DNA of 64,000 bases from Legionella maioricensis. Its GTDB lineage: Bacteria; Pseudomonadota; Gammaproteobacteria; Legionellales; Legionellaceae. Below are positions 20,115-29,828 of the stretch, one piece after another. The stretch's first letter is position 1; each line of letters begins with the position of its first letter. Location: positions 62,001 to 126,000 of the forward strand of contig NZ_JAJKBJ010000012.1 in the NCBI RefSeq assembly GCF_023618015.1, written 5' to 3'. The notes under the pieces were generated by a model. It saw only the letters and a list, made by a program, of their open reading frames with translations, was not told the origin of the DNA and did no database searches. Both the position numbers and the translations under genes were made by a program.

Positions 20115-20396
20115 ATGAATATTGACCCTTTAAAACCAATAAGCCCGATAATAAAAAATGACACTGTAAAATTACCTGAAAAAACAAGTCAACCTGTTAA
20201 TAAAACTAGCAGTGCAGGGTCACTGGCCGATTCCGATATGAAATATACTCTGGATGAGGCAACAGGATTGCTGCAAGCGATAGTAACCGACAAAATCACA
20301 GATAAAGTAATACGTAAAATGCCTTCGGACGAATATTTGCATTTATTAAGTTTGCTTGATGAAATAATTAATGGTTCTATAGATAAGCACATTTAA
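20115..20396 (+). CDS. flaG: FlaG family flagellar protein
   Basis: The small 93-residue protein has a disordered Pro/Ser/Thr-rich first half and a C-terminal FlaG-like domain (YTLDEATGLLQAIVTDKITDKVIRKMP). FlaG proteins sit next to flagellin genes and influence filament length; the mechanism is poorly known. An AAAGGAG ribosome-binding site precedes the ATG. The gene is separated from flaA by a terminator and from fliD by 66 bp. Confidence 0.88.
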   Translation: MNIDPLKPISPIIKNDTVKLPEKTSQPVNKTSSAGSLADSDMKYTLDEATGLLQAIVTDKITDKVIRKMPSDEYLHLLSLLDEIINGSIDKHI

Positions 20397-20462
20397 TAAA
20401 TGAATCTATTTGTTGTTACATAGAAATAAAAATACAGATTAATAACATAGATAAGGGATATT

Positions 20463-22097
20463 ATGAGTCTATCATCTCCAGGGATTGGATCAGGTCTTGA
20501 TGTCAAAACACTTGTTGATGCTTTGGTAAAGGCGGAAATAACCCCGTTGCAAACGCGACATGACAATCAACTAAGCAGTGTTAATACCGAACTCTCGGCT
20601 GTAGGCCAATTAAAAAGCTCTTTAGCAAGTCTACAAACCTCCCTGAACAATTTATCCGATATTAGCAACTTTTATAATATGAAATACTCGGTTAGCAATA
20701 CCGACTTTCTGTCCGCCACATTAACCCCTCAGGCAGTAAAAGGTACTTATCAAGTAGAAATCCAAAAACTGGCACAACAACAAAGTCTCGCCAGCGGTTA
20801 TCTCAATACCACAAGTGTAGGTAGCGGCAGCATCACTATTAATTTTGGTACTTATAATGCAAATAAAACGACGTTTACAGCCAATGCCAGCGCAACCCCT
20901 GTTACGGTTACTATCGCTCCAGGAAGTGATAGCCTTATTGCGGTTCGTGATGCCATTAATAATACTAACTCAGGAGTCACTGCCAGTATCGTCACAGATA
21001 ACCAAGGCTCAAGGCTAACACTCACCTCCTCAAAGACAGGTGAAAATTATGCAATGCAGGTTAACAGTAACATTACAGCATTAAAATATGATCCCACCAT
21101 AGGCAATAATGACTTAACCGAAACCATTGCTGCACAAAACAGCGTAGTTAAAATAAACGGTCTGACACTTACTCAAAGCACAAATCAACTTCAAGATGCA
21201 ATTTCTGGAGTAACACTTAATTTGAAGAAGGCTGAACTGGGAACAATCACTACCTTCACGGTGGATGATAATAAAGATCAACTGACTACTTTAGTAAATG
21301 ATTTTGTAAAAAAATACAATGACAGTATAACTCTTTTGACTAATTTAACAGGCTATAACAAAGACACCAAACAAAGTGGTATATTTCAAGGAGATCCCCA
21401 ATTTAGAAATTTGAAACTTAATCTAAGCAAGTGGGCAACCTCTCCTCTATCCCAAAGTACCAATCCAATTCAATCATTAGCTGATTTGGGTATTACTACC
21501 ACTGATAATGGTCTACTGGAAATTAATCAGGATAAATACAACGCGGCTCTTAGTACTAATTATGCAAATATTGGAGCCTTATTTGCTAAAACCGCCACGG
21601 CAACAGACAGCAATATACGCATCAACTCCGTTGGTGCTGGAGTCCCAGCAGGAAAATATGATGTCTCTTTAACACAATTTACTCCTGGGGTAAGTATGTC
21701 CGGTACTATTGGCACTTCTCCTGCCACATCAACTGATGGAGTTACCCTTAATGGAAGTAGTGAATTAAGTGGATTATCCATCAAAGTACTTTCAGGAAGT
21801 ACTGGTGCTCGCGGGAAAGTTGCTGTTAATGATGGTATAGCCGTCTTGATGAACCAGTTTCTCGATTCTTATATGGATGCTACTACTGGCGATTTAGATC
21901 AGCGCACCAAACAATTAAACAAGCAAGTTACTGAATTAGGTAAAACTCAAACTCAGATAGACGCTCGCAGTGTGAGTGTACAAAACAGGTATCTAAAACA
22001 ATTTAATGCTTTGGATGTTTTGTTAACGCAAATGCAAAGTACCAGTAGTTTTCTTACTCAACAACTGGCCGCTTTACCAAAGTTAACCACTAAATAA
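20463..22097 (+). CDS. fliD: Flagellar filament cap protein FliD
   Basis: The 544-residue protein starts MSLSSPGIGSGLDVKTLVDALVKAE, the FliD N-terminal domain, and ends with a coiled-coil segment (LNKQVTELGKTQTQIDARSVSVQNRYLKQF) typical of the FliD C-terminus. FliD (HAP2) forms the cap under which flagellin subunits fold at the filament tip. The gene lies between flaG and fliS; fliS follows after about 10-15 bp, so these two are probably one unit. Confidence 0.96.
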   Translation: MSLSSPGIGSGLDVKTLVDALVKAEITPLQTRHDNQLSSVNTELSAVGQLKSSLASLQTSLNNLSDISNFYNMKYSVSNTDFLSATLTPQAVKGTYQVEIQKLAQQQSLASGYLNTTSVGSGSITINFGTYNANKTTFTANASATPVTVTIAPGSDSLIAVRDAINNTNSGVTASIVTDNQGSRLTLTSSKTGENYAMQVNSNITALKYDPTIGNNDLTETIAAQNSVVKINGLTLTQSTNQLQDAISGVTLNLKKAELGTITTFTVDDNKDQLTTLVNDFVKKYNDSITLLTNLTGYNKDTKQSGIFQGDPQFRNLKLNLSKWATSPLSQSTNPIQSLADLGITTTDNGLLEINQDKYNAALSTNYANIGALFAKTATATDSNIRINSVGAGVPAGKYDVSLTQFTPGVSMSGTIGTSPATSTDGVTLNGSSELSGLSIKVLSGSTGARGKVAVNDGIAVLMNQFLDSYMDATTGDLDQRTKQLNKQVTELGKTQTQIDARSVSVQNRYLKQFNALDVLLTQMQSTSSFLTQQLAALPKLTTK

Positions 22098-22112
22098 TAC
22101 AAGGCTATGCTC

Positions 22113-22523
22113 ATGAAAAATCCATACAACCAAGTTTTAAATCAATATAAGTCAATTGAATTACAAACCCGTATTGATACTGCCTCTCCTCACGAACTTA
22201 TAGAACTACTGCTGCAGGGAGCCAGATCCCATATAGCAACGGCTCAAGGCAATATTCAGCGTAACCAGATCAAAGAAAAAGGCGAACATATTGGCAAAGC
22301 CTTAAATATCATTGAAGGACTAAAGACAAGCCTAAACCACGAACAAGGTGGAGAAATTGCTATAAATTTACTGCAACTGTACGACTACATTCAACGCATA
22401 TTATTAAAAGCAAACTTAAATAATGACGAAGACTTATTAGTTCAATCAAATTTATTACTGGCTGAAGTACATCAAGCCTGGCAATCCATTAATTCCAGTT
22501 CAGAAAGTGAGGTAAAAGAATAA
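22113..22523 (+). CDS. fliS: Flagellin export chaperone FliS
   Basis: The helical protein of about 136 residues begins MKNPYNQVLNQYKSIELQT and contains ASPHELIELLLQGA, the FliS signature. FliS binds the flagellin C-terminus and prevents premature polymerisation in the cytoplasm. Two ATGs occur, at 22107 and 22113. The AAGG at 22099-22103 is better spaced for 22113, which I prefer. It ends the flagellar cluster. Confidence 0.93.
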   Translation: MKNPYNQVLNQYKSIELQTRIDTASPHELIELLLQGARSHIATAQGNIQRNQIKEKGEHIGKALNIIEGLKTSLNHEQGGEIAINLLQLYDYIQRILLKANLNNDEDLLVQSNLLLAEVHQAWQSINSSSESEVKE

Positions 22524-22673
22524 CTAACTCATTTGCTATTTCAACACGTTCTGTTCTATCTTTAGAGATTCACTGGGGTTGGTCTCATTCGTGACGGCCG
22601 ACAAGCAACAAACATTCATGGCTTTTATTTGATCACAAAAAAATGAGTGACTTTTAGCGATCATGTACCCAAA

Positions 22674-22797
22674 GAGAATTCGCGGTGCTCATGCTCTCCC
22701 GGATTTCATCCGGGCTACTTTAAATAGCATTGACTTATTATTGTAGCCCGTATGTAACGTAGTGTAATACGGGAGAGCATGAGCACCGCGAATTCTC
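22674..22797. repeat. 124-bp element with 28-bp perfect terminal inverted repeats (MITE-like)
   Basis: The arms 22674-22701 and 22770-22797 are perfect inverted complements over 28 bases. Inside is a second palindrome, cccggat-ttc-atccggg (22698-22714), and the pair gggctac 22712-22718 / gtagccc 22743-22749. The element lies between fliS and enhA and encodes nothing. The arms do not end at clear target-site duplications, so mobility is not shown. Shared gtagcccg text suggests a nested insertion of two repeat types. The rest of the 22524-22976 gap, apart from the 10-bp array, shows no gene. Confidence 0.8.
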
Positions 22798-22826
22798 GTG
22801 ATATTGAGAGATTGCTTATACATATC

Positions 22827-22918
22827 TAACTTTAAATAACTTTAAATAACTTTAAATAACTTTAAATAACTTTAAATAACTTTAAATAACTTTAAATAAC
22901 TTTAAATAACTTTAAATA
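22827..22918. repeat. Array of about nine 10-bp direct repeats upstream of enhA
   Basis: The decamer tttaaataac occurs eight times without a mismatch from 22831 to 22910, followed by a partial copy to 22918 and preceded by a matching taac. The period of 10 bp is close to one DNA helical turn. The array ends about 58 bp before the enhA start and 30 bp after the MITE-like element. The copy number is probably variable by slippage. Confidence 0.95.
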
Positions 22919-22976
22919 GTAAAGTTATTTTTTATTGTGCCGCTAAAGAAATTAGAGAACTATAATCGAGGTGATT

Positions 22977-23711
22977 ATGAAAAAAATTATACTATCAATC
23001 ATAGTCTTAACCTACCTCATACTCACGACTCCATTTGCTTTTGCTTATAAGCGATTTGGTGAAACTTTATGCAATTCTCCCGATTATTTTTGTATGAAAA
23101 TTAAAAGTGGCGAATCATGGGAGAGTCTATTTCCAAATGTTGAGGAAAGAGATATTGTCCGACGTATTAATCGTATGAATGTTAGCCTTCATCCTGGAAT
23201 GACCATTGCGGTGCCTAAAAATATTGATCGGCTAACCATTTACGACGTTTCTCCATTCCCGCGATATATAGAATCAGATGGCGAAAAAACAATTTATGTC
23301 AGTCAAAAGAAATTAGCCTGGGGAGCTTATGATCAGGATGGAGAATTACTTTGGTGGGGACCTATCTCTTCTGGGATAGGCAAATGCAGAGTAGCTGGAG
23401 GTTGCGGCACTCCTACCGGCTCTTTCCGTGTTATAAGAAAACAGGACATCGAATGTGTTTCCACCGTTTTCCCAAGAAGAAGTAACGGTGAAAGTGGTGG
23501 CGCCTTAATGCCTTACTGCATGCATTTCTTCAGAGGGTACGCCCTGCATGGAAGCTATGAAGTACCAGGATATAGAGCAAGTCATGGCTGTGTTAGAATG
23601 TTTATTGAAGATGCGCGCTGGTTAAATGAAGAATTTGTTGATGTTCCCGGAGGAGGAATGAAAGGAACTCGGGTCATATTAGATGCTCCGGATGATCCTA
23701 ATGAACAATAG
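22977..23711 (+). CDS. enhA: Enhanced entry protein EnhA, L,D-transpeptidase family
   Basis: The 244-residue exported protein has a signal peptide (IILSIIVLTYLILTTPFAFAY), a LysM-like segment around residues 38-80 (ending HPGMTIAVP), and a C-terminal YkuD L,D-transpeptidase domain. The catalytic motif is H(x)nSHGCVRM (ALHGSYEVPGYR then SHGCVRM) with the nucleophile cysteine intact. It probably forms 3-3 crosslinks in, or anchors proteins to, peptidoglycan. The name follows Legionella enhA, originally linked to host cell entry, and its position next to fliS agrees. I chose ATG 22977 behind a GAGGTG ribosome-binding site; a GTG at 22971 is the alternative. Confidence 0.88.
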   Translation: MKKIILSIIVLTYLILTTPFAFAYKRFGETLCNSPDYFCMKIKSGESWESLFPNVEERDIVRRINRMNVSLHPGMTIAVPKNIDRLTIYDVSPFPRYIESDGEKTIYVSQKKLAWGAYDQDGELLWWGPISSGIGKCRVAGGCGTPTGSFRVIRKQDIECVSTVFPRRSNGESGGALMPYCMHFFRGYALHGSYEVPGYRASHGCVRMFIEDARWLNEEFVDVPGGGMKGTRVILDAPDDPNEQ

Positions 23712-23940
23712 TCAATCAAATTTCATCTTGATAGACAAATACTGGACAAGCTGATAATATTTTATTTAGTGAAATTTATATATTTGTATGTTAACGTATA
23801 AAGTGAATTTGTGATTAAAAAAAATCACGTTATTGACTAAGCAGTAAGATATAAAGAAACATCATCTTGTATCACTCGTTTTGATCAAAGAAATCTCGCA
23901 AAATCAATCGAATTGGGCAAATCAGGAGAATTATATAATA

Positions 23941-25239
23941 ATGGCTCATTATCATACGCAGTCGGAATCAATGCAAAAATCAAATATCAAATCATTAATG
24001 CCTTGGATGGTATGGGGATTAGGCTGCTTATTTTATTTTTATGAATGTCTCTTACAAGTATCACCCAGTGTAATGAGCAATGAGTTAATGCGAGACTTCT
24101 CAGTTACTAGTCAAACTTTAGGTATTTTATCGGGTATCTACTTTTATTCTTATGCCGCCATGCAATTACCTGGTGGTGTATTAATGGATTATTTTGGCCC
24201 TCATCGATTATTAACTCTGGCTACCGTTGTATGCGCAGTAAGTACCATTGCTTTTGGAATGACCGACAGCTTCTTTATGGCTTGCGTCGCACGACTCATG
24301 ATTGGTTTTGGTTCCGCTTTTGCAGCGGTTGGCACCATGAAATTAGCAGCAAATTGGTTTCCTGCACAAAAATTTGCCTTATTAACTGGTTTAATGGTTA
24401 CCATTGGTATGATGGGCGCAATTGGTGGAGAGGCTCCTTTAGCATTGCTAATTGACAGTTTTGGTTGGCGTCATAGTATGATCATTATGGGTACTGTTGG
24501 TCTTGTTTTGTCCACTTTAATTGTATTAATAGCCCGAGATACCCCCCAAAATTACACTCCGGCAACCCACCACCATCCTATTGAAGAAGAACGCCTAGTA
24601 CCGAGTTTCCTTGCATTGATAAAAAACAAACAATTATGGCTTGTTGCTACATATGGTGGACTGATGTACATGGCAACACCAGTGTTTTGCGGACTATGGG
24701 GCGTTCCATTTTTAATAAATAAAATGCATATTGCTAAAGCTACTGCAGCTAATTATGTTTCTTTAGTATTCATCGGCTGGGCGATTGCCAGTCCCTTATG
24801 GGGCATATTTTCCAACCGTATTGGTTTGCGTAAACCGCCAATGTATATAGGTTGTATAGGTGCTTTAATTTGTTCGACCTTGTTTATCTTCGCACCTATT
24901 ACTTCTTCTTTTCTCATGGAATTTCTTCTCTTTTCCTTTGGTATCTTTTCTGCCGGTTTTTTGCCTGCATTTACAGTAGCTAAAGAGTTATGCAATAAAA
25001 AGTATGTTGCTACTGGTTTAAGTTTTATGAATATGATGAATATGGTGGGAATAGCTTTAGCACAACCACTTATAGGTTATATTCTTGATAAAATGTGGCA
25101 AGGAGAAATGACAGGAACAGTAAGACTATATCCACTGTCCGCCTATCACACGGCTTTGGCGATTCTTCCTCTTGGTATGCTCATTGCGCTATTTATTTTA
25201 CCAAGAATCAAAGAAACCTATTGCCAAAGTGCTCATTAA
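23941..25239 (+). CDS. MFS transporter
   Basis: The 432-residue protein has 12 predicted membrane segments and the MFS loop 2-3 motif region (GGVLMDYFGPHRLL). It begins, after a short polar tail, with MPWMVWGLGCLFYFYECLLQVSPSVM. Substrate is unknown; related Legionella MFS proteins include amino-acid (Pht) transporters, but I cannot assign it there by eye. The start at 23941 is supported by AGGAGA about 11 bases upstream; a TTG at 23881 would add 20 residues. miaB follows after 35 bp. Confidence 0.85.
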   Translation: MAHYHTQSESMQKSNIKSLMPWMVWGLGCLFYFYECLLQVSPSVMSNELMRDFSVTSQTLGILSGIYFYSYAAMQLPGGVLMDYFGPHRLLTLATVVCAVSTIAFGMTDSFFMACVARLMIGFGSAFAAVGTMKLAANWFPAQKFALLTGLMVTIGMMGAIGGEAPLALLIDSFGWRHSMIIMGTVGLVLSTLIVLIARDTPQNYTPATHHHPIEEERLVPSFLALIKNKQLWLVATYGGLMYMATPVFCGLWGVPFLINKMHIAKATAANYVSLVFIGWAIASPLWGIFSNRIGLRKPPMYIGCIGALICSTLFIFAPITSSFLMEFLLFSFGIFSAGFLPAFTVAKELCNKKYVATGLSFMNMMNMVGIALAQPLIGYILDKMWQGEMTGTVRLYPLSAYHTALAILPLGMLIALFILPRIKETYCQSAH

Positions 25240-25274
25240 TGAAATAATACCGCGTTTAAAAAAGTAGAATTAAT

Positions 25275-26621
25275 ATGTCTAAAAAATTATATATTAAAAC
25301 AAATGGCTGCCAGATGAATGAATATGATTCATCTAAAATGGCAGAAGTATTACTAGAATCTCATGGTTTAGTTAAAACAGACCAAGTAGAAGAAGCAGAT
25401 GTAATATTACTCAACACCTGTTCTATACGTGAAAAAGCTCAGGAGAAAGTGTTTTCACAGCTGGGACAATGGCGGGAATATAAAGCCAAAAACCCTCACG
25501 TCGTCATTGGCGTCGGTGGTTGTGTGGCAAGCCAGGAAGGTGCTGATATCATTAAGCGAGCTCCTTTCGTAGATATCGTGTTTGGCCCCCAGACATTGCA
25601 TCGACTTCCAGCTTTACTTAATGAACGATTTGAAAAGAAAAAGTCTGTTGTAGACATTAGTTTCCCGGAAATCGAAAAGTTTGACCATCTGCCAGCACCT
25701 CGAGCAGAAGGCCCCACCGCTTTTGTATCCATTATGGAAGGCTGCAGCAAATATTGTAGTTTCTGTGTCGTTCCCTATACTCGTGGAGAAGAAATAAGCA
25801 GACCTTTTGATGATGTTTTAGCTGAATGTTATCAACTCGCTACCCAGGGTGTAAGAGAAATTAATTTACTCGGCCAAAACGTCAATGATTACCGTGGTCC
25901 AATGGAAAATGGCGATACAGCTGATCTGGCCTTACTCATTCATTATATTGCAGCAATAGATGGGATAGGAAGAATTCGCTTTACCACATCTCATCCTCTC
26001 GCTTTCTCGGATAATTTAATCAATGCCTACGCAGAGGTTCCTGAATTGGCGAATCATTTACATTTACCAGTACAAAGTGGTTCCGATAGGATTTTGGGGT
26101 TAATGAAGCGAGGTTATACCGCTTTAGAGTTTAAATCTAAAATTAGAAAATTACGAAAAGTTCGTCCAGACATTCGTTTATCAACTGATATTATTGTAGG
26201 GTTTCCGGGTGAAACGGATAAAGATTTCCAAGATACTATGGATTTAGTTCATGAAATAGGCTTTGACACGTCATTCAGCTTTATCTACAGTCCACGGCCC
26301 GGCACTCCAGCGGCTAATCTGGCTGACGATACCCCTCAAGAGGTCAAAAAACAAAGACTTCAAATTTTACAAAATAGGTTATTATTACAAGCGTCCCGTT
26401 ACAGCCAATCGATGATAGACAGCACACAAAGAATTTTAGTTACTGGCTTCTCTAAAAAAGACACCCAGCAACTGGCCGGTCGAACTGAATGCAATCGCGT
26501 TGTTAACTTTGATGGCCCCGCTAATTTAATAGGCCAATTTGTTACTGTTCAGATCAGTGATGCACTACCCAATTCATTAAGAGGACGTCTCATTGAAACA
26601 GAGGAGACGCAAACAGCCTAA
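25275..26621 (+). CDS. miaB: tRNA-2-methylthio-N6-dimethylallyladenosine synthase
   Basis: The 448-residue radical SAM methylthiotransferase begins [19 protein letters not shown]. It has the three N-terminal cluster cysteines (NGCQMN, NTCSIRE, GGCVASQ), the radical-SAM CxxxCxxC motif (CSKYCSFC) and a C-terminal TRAM domain. It adds the methylthio group to i6A37 of tRNAs. Its stop overlaps the rluD ATG (TAATG), beginning an RNA-modification run miaB-rluD-pgeF. Confidence 0.97.
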   Translation: MSKKLYIKTNGCQMNEYDSSKMAEVLLESHGLVKTDQVEEADVILLNTCSIREKAQEKVFSQLGQWREYKAKNPHVVIGVGGCVASQEGADIIKRAPFVDIVFGPQTLHRLPALLNERFEKKKSVVDISFPEIEKFDHLPAPRAEGPTAFVSIMEGCSKYCSFCVVPYTRGEEISRPFDDVLAECYQLATQGVREINLLGQNVNDYRGPMENGDTADLALLIHYIAAIDGIGRIRFTTSHPLAFSDNLINAYAEVPELANHLHLPVQSGSDRILGLMKRGYTALEFKSKIRKLRKVRPDIRLSTDIIVGFPGETDKDFQDTMDLVHEIGFDTSFSFIYSPRPGTPAANLADDTPQEVKKQRLQILQNRLLLQASRYSQSMIDSTQRILVTGFSKKDTQQLAGRTECNRVVNFDGPANLIGQFVTVQISDALPNSLRGRLIETEETQTA

Positions 26622-27586
26622 TGATAGACCATTTACAAAAACAAATAACAGTACCTCGCGAGTACCATAGCCAACGTGTTGACAGTGTGCTCGCCCAACT
26701 ACTACCCGAATATTCTCGCTCACAAATCAGCAATTGGATTAAAACCGGGGCTATCACCATGAATCATAAGCCCTGCAAACCCAAGGATAAGACTTTGGGT
26801 GGCGATCTTATTGAACTTAATGTTGATTTTGTCGAAGCTGACCCTGATTTTAATCGGTGCGAGCCTGAAGACATTCCTTTAAATGTGATTTTTGAAGATG
26901 AAGAAGTACTTGTTCTGAATAAGCCTGCAGGCTTAGTGGTACACCCTGGAGCGGGAAATAGAGAGCATACATTAGTAAATGCCCTACTCCATCATGCTCC
27001 TGGTCTAAAACATTTACCTCGAGCTGGAATTATTCATCGATTAGACAAAGATACTACCGGATTATTGATCGTGGCTAAATCTCTGACAGCCCACACTTCA
27101 CTAATCCGCCAAATGCAAGCACGAGAAATACAACGTCATTATATTACTTTAGTTCAAGGCCATATTATTTCCGGAGGGACAATAGATACTGGTTTTGGCC
27201 GGCATCCCAGAAACCGATTGAAAATGACCGTGACAGGGCAAGGGCGACAAGCAATTACCCATTATACTGTTAAGAAACAATATAAAGACTTCACATTACT
27301 GGATGTCAGTCTCATGACAGGTCGTACGCACCAAATCCGGGTTCATTTAGCTTATATCAATCATCCAGTAGTCGGAGACCAACTCTATGGTGGGCGTATG
27401 CGATTTCCAGCTAATGCCAGCGAACAACTGAAAACCGTTTTGCAACAATTTAAAAGGCAAGCTCTGCACGCCTGCTCTATTGCATTTTATCATCCTCAAA
27501 CAGATGAAGAACTAACTTTTCAGGCTCCTCTGCCTGATGATTTCAAATTACTTCTTAACACGATGGATCAGCATTATGAAGACTAA
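26621..27586 (+). CDS. rluD: 23S rRNA pseudouridine synthase RluD
   Basis: The 321-residue protein has an N-terminal S4 RNA-binding domain (RVDSVLAQLLPEYSRSQISNWI) and the catalytic motif HRLDKDTTGLL with the essential aspartate. It isomerises uridines in helix 69 of 23S rRNA (positions 1911/1915/1917 in E. coli). The start overlaps the miaB stop and the 3' end overlaps pgeF by about 11 bp, the standard rluD-yfiH arrangement. Confidence 0.95.
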   Translation: MIDHLQKQITVPREYHSQRVDSVLAQLLPEYSRSQISNWIKTGAITMNHKPCKPKDKTLGGDLIELNVDFVEADPDFNRCEPEDIPLNVIFEDEEVLVLNKPAGLVVHPGAGNREHTLVNALLHHAPGLKHLPRAGIIHRLDKDTTGLLIVAKSLTAHTSLIRQMQAREIQRHYITLVQGHIISGGTIDTGFGRHPRNRLKMTVTGQGRQAITHYTVKKQYKDFTLLDVSLMTGRTHQIRVHLAYINHPVVGDQLYGGRMRFPANASEQLKTVLQQFKRQALHACSIAFYHPQTDEELTFQAPLPDDFKLLLNTMDQHYED

Positions 27587-28313
27587 ATTGGCAAATTGGC
27601 CAGCACCAAAAAATATAACGGCGCTAAGCACTACTCGTTACTCCGGGTTTAGCCAACCTCCCTATGATTTAAATAATCTGGGATTGCATGTCGGCGATAA
27701 TGAAACTCACGTAATGCAAAACAGACAGCAGTTAGTAGAGCTTTTGCGATTGCCTGGCGAACCAGTATGGTTAGACCAGACCCATAGCACAACCTGTGTC
27801 ATTGCTGAAAAAGACTCCAATAGAAATGCTGATGCGGCGATAAGCCATTCTCGTTTGCATCCGCTAGTCATTCTTACTGCTGATTGTTTGCCTATTACGC
27901 TATGCAATACGCAAGGAACCGAGATTGCAGCTATCCATGCAGGATGGAAAGGATTATTTAATGGCATTGTGGAAAATACTATAGACAAGATGAACAGCAA
28001 TGCTTCAGAGCTTTTAGCCTGGATAGGACCCGCCATCTGCCAGAAATGCTATGAAGTAGGAGAGGAAGTATATCAGGCTTTTACGACCAAATATCCTTTG
28101 AGTAAAACGGCTTTTGAACCCAGAAATGCAAAATGGTTAGCTAACTTACCTAAAATTGCTGAGATAGTTCTTAACGCAAAGGGCATTAATGCCGTTTACC
28201 AGTCCGGTTTCTGTACCTTTGAGTTAAAAAATGAGTTCTATTCCTATCGAAGACAGTCGCAAACAGGTAGAATAGGAACTTTAATATGGTTTAATGATCA
28301 ACATCAGGATTAA
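27576..28313 (+). CDS. pgeF: Polyphenol oxidase/laccase-domain protein PgeF (YfiH)
   Basis: The DUF152/YfiH family protein of 245 residues starts MKTKLANWPAPKNI and carries the metal-binding motifs LTADCLPI, HAGWKG and the C-terminal CTF segment. The E. coli homologue removes wrongly inserted L-serine from peptidoglycan precursors, so a cell-wall quality-control role is likely. The ATG at 27576 fits the family N-terminus; an ATG at 27537 would add 13 residues overlapping rluD. The DegQ-like gene starts 4 bp downstream. Confidence 0.9.
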   Translation: MKTKLANWPAPKNITALSTTRYSGFSQPPYDLNNLGLHVGDNETHVMQNRQQLVELLRLPGEPVWLDQTHSTTCVIAEKDSNRNADAAISHSRLHPLVILTADCLPITLCNTQGTEIAAIHAGWKGLFNGIVENTIDKMNSNASELLAWIGPAICQKCYEVGEEVYQAFTTKYPLSKTAFEPRNAKWLANLPKIAEIVLNAKGINAVYQSGFCTFELKNEFYSYRRQSQTGRIGTLIWFNDQHQD

Positions 28314-28317
28314 TAAT

Positions 28318-29694
28318 ATGATAACTCGTATAAAATTGTTCATAGGCGCTCTGCTGCTTTTGACAGTGCCTTTTGCTTATTCAGCTGAAGAGCCCGTAAT
28401 ACCCAGCCTAGCACCAGTGTTAAAAAATATAATGCCAGCGATTGTCAATGTTGCCGTTCAAGGTTACTTGCCTAGTGACGCCAATGCGCCTGGAGCTGCC
28501 AGTGAAGATGACAATCAAAATAATAAGCCTCAGCCCAAAATGCCGGAAAAAGGCCGTAAATTTGAAAGCATTGGCTCAGGGGTAATTATAGATCCCAATA
28601 ATGGAGTTATCATCACGAATGATCACGTGATCCGTAATGCCAATTTAATTACTGTGACCCTCCAGGATGGCAGACGTTTAAAAGCACGCCTGATTGGTAG
28701 TGACAGTGAAACAGATCTCGCCGTCTTAAAAATTGATGCTAAAAATTTAAAATCTCTCGTTATAGGCGATTCAGACAAGCTTGAAGTGGGTGATTTTGTA
28801 GTAGCTATTGGAAATCCTTTTGGTTTAAACAGTTTTGGTAACAGTCAATCAGCGACCTTTGGGATTGTGAGTGCCTTAAAACGTAGTGATTTAAATATTG
28901 AAGGGGTGGAAAACTTTATTCAAACTGATGCGGCTATTAACCCAGGAAATTCAGGTGGTGCTTTAGTCAATGCCAAAGGGGAGCTGATCGGGATTAATAC
29001 AGCAATTCTTTCTCCTTATGGCGGTAACGTAGGAATTGGTTTTGCAATTCCTATCAATATGGTTAAAGACGTCACCCAGCAAATAATAAAATTTGGTTCA
29101 ATTCACCGAGGCCTAATGGGTATATTTGTGCAACATTTAACTCCTGAACTGGCTCAATCTCTGGGATACCCTGAAGAATTCCAGGGTGCTCTTGTATCTC
29201 AAGTGAATCAAAACTCGCCTGCTGAACTTGCTGGTTTAAAATCTGGCGATATTATTGTTCAAATTAATGATACAAAAATAACTCAGGCAACTCAGGTTAA
29301 AACAACAATTAGCCTGTTAAGAGTGGGAACTACGGCTAAAATAATGGTTCAACGAGATGGCAAACCTTTAACCTTAAGTGCTGTTGTTACGGATATAAAA
29401 GCTCATGAGCAAAAATTGCAATCAAATAACCCTTTCCTTTATGGATTAGCACTCAGATCTTTTGAACAAGAATCACCTCCTCATGGTAATGTTGTTGGAG
29501 TGCAGGTGGTAGGTGCATCTGAAAGCAGTGCGGGATGGCGCGCAGGTTTAAGGCCCGGGGACATCATAATCTCTGCCAATAAAATTCCAGTCAAGGACGT
29601 TAAAGGACTGCAAACTGTTGCTCAACAGAAAAAACAGGAATTGCTTGTTCAGGTACTACGAGGGCCAGGCGCACTATTCCTGTTAATTATCTAG
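28318..29694 (+). CDS. degQ: Periplasmic serine endoprotease, DegP/DegQ type
   Basis: The 458-residue exported protein has a signal peptide ending around AYSAEE, a trypsin-like protease domain with the triad His (ITNDHVI), Asp (ETDLAVLK) and Ser (PGNSGGAL), and two PDZ domains. The PDZ domains lie at about residues 270-365 (with ELAGLKSGDIIVQINDT) and 385-455 (AGWRAGLRPGDIIISAN). It degrades or chaperones misfolded envelope proteins. The start at 28318 is 4 bp after pgeF; an ATG at 28294 lies inside pgeF and is less likely. DegP, DegQ and DegS cannot be fully separated by eye, but two PDZ domains exclude DegS. Confidence 0.9.
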   Translation: MITRIKLFIGALLLLTVPFAYSAEEPVIPSLAPVLKNIMPAIVNVAVQGYLPSDANAPGAASEDDNQNNKPQPKMPEKGRKFESIGSGVIIDPNNGVIITNDHVIRNANLITVTLQDGRRLKARLIGSDSETDLAVLKIDAKNLKSLVIGDSDKLEVGDFVVAIGNPFGLNSFGNSQSATFGIVSALKRSDLNIEGVENFIQTDAAINPGNSGGALVNAKGELIGINTAILSPYGGNVGIGFAIPINMVKDVTQQIIKFGSIHRGLMGIFVQHLTPELAQSLGYPEEFQGALVSQVNQNSPAELAGLKSGDIIVQINDTKITQATQVKTTISLLRVGTTAKIMVQRDGKPLTLSAVVTDIKAHEQKLQSNNPFLYGLALRSFEQESPPHGNVVGVQVVGASESSAGWRAGLRPGDIIISANKIPVKDVKGLQTVAQQKKQELLVQVLRGPGALFLLII

Positions 29695-29705
29695 TTTTTC
29701 TTAAT

Positions 29706-29735
29706 TTTCTCGCGGACCAGATGGTCCGTGAGAAA
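29706..29735 (+). terminator. Stem-loop after degQ
   Basis: The inverted pair tttctcgcggacc 29706-29718 / ggtccgtgagaaa 29723-29735 has one G-U pair and a 4-base loop. It begins 11 bp after the degQ stop and is likely the transcript end, although no clear U-tract follows on the plus strand. Confidence 0.55.
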
Positions 29736-29828
29736 TATCTCCAATACATAACGTCAATTAAATAAAAGCCTTTTCAATAACTTTCCTAATACTTTATTCT
29801 TTAATTGCGCTTACCACCTTACTCAACT

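Noticed and set aside
22827-22918. Possible CRISPR-like array
   Set aside because: The unit is only 10 bp and contiguous with no spacers; it is a simple tandem repeat, and no cas gene is present in the window.
22961-22966. TATAAT as the enhA -10 element
   Set aside because: It would put the transcription start at or inside the start codon and there is no good -35 at normal spacing.
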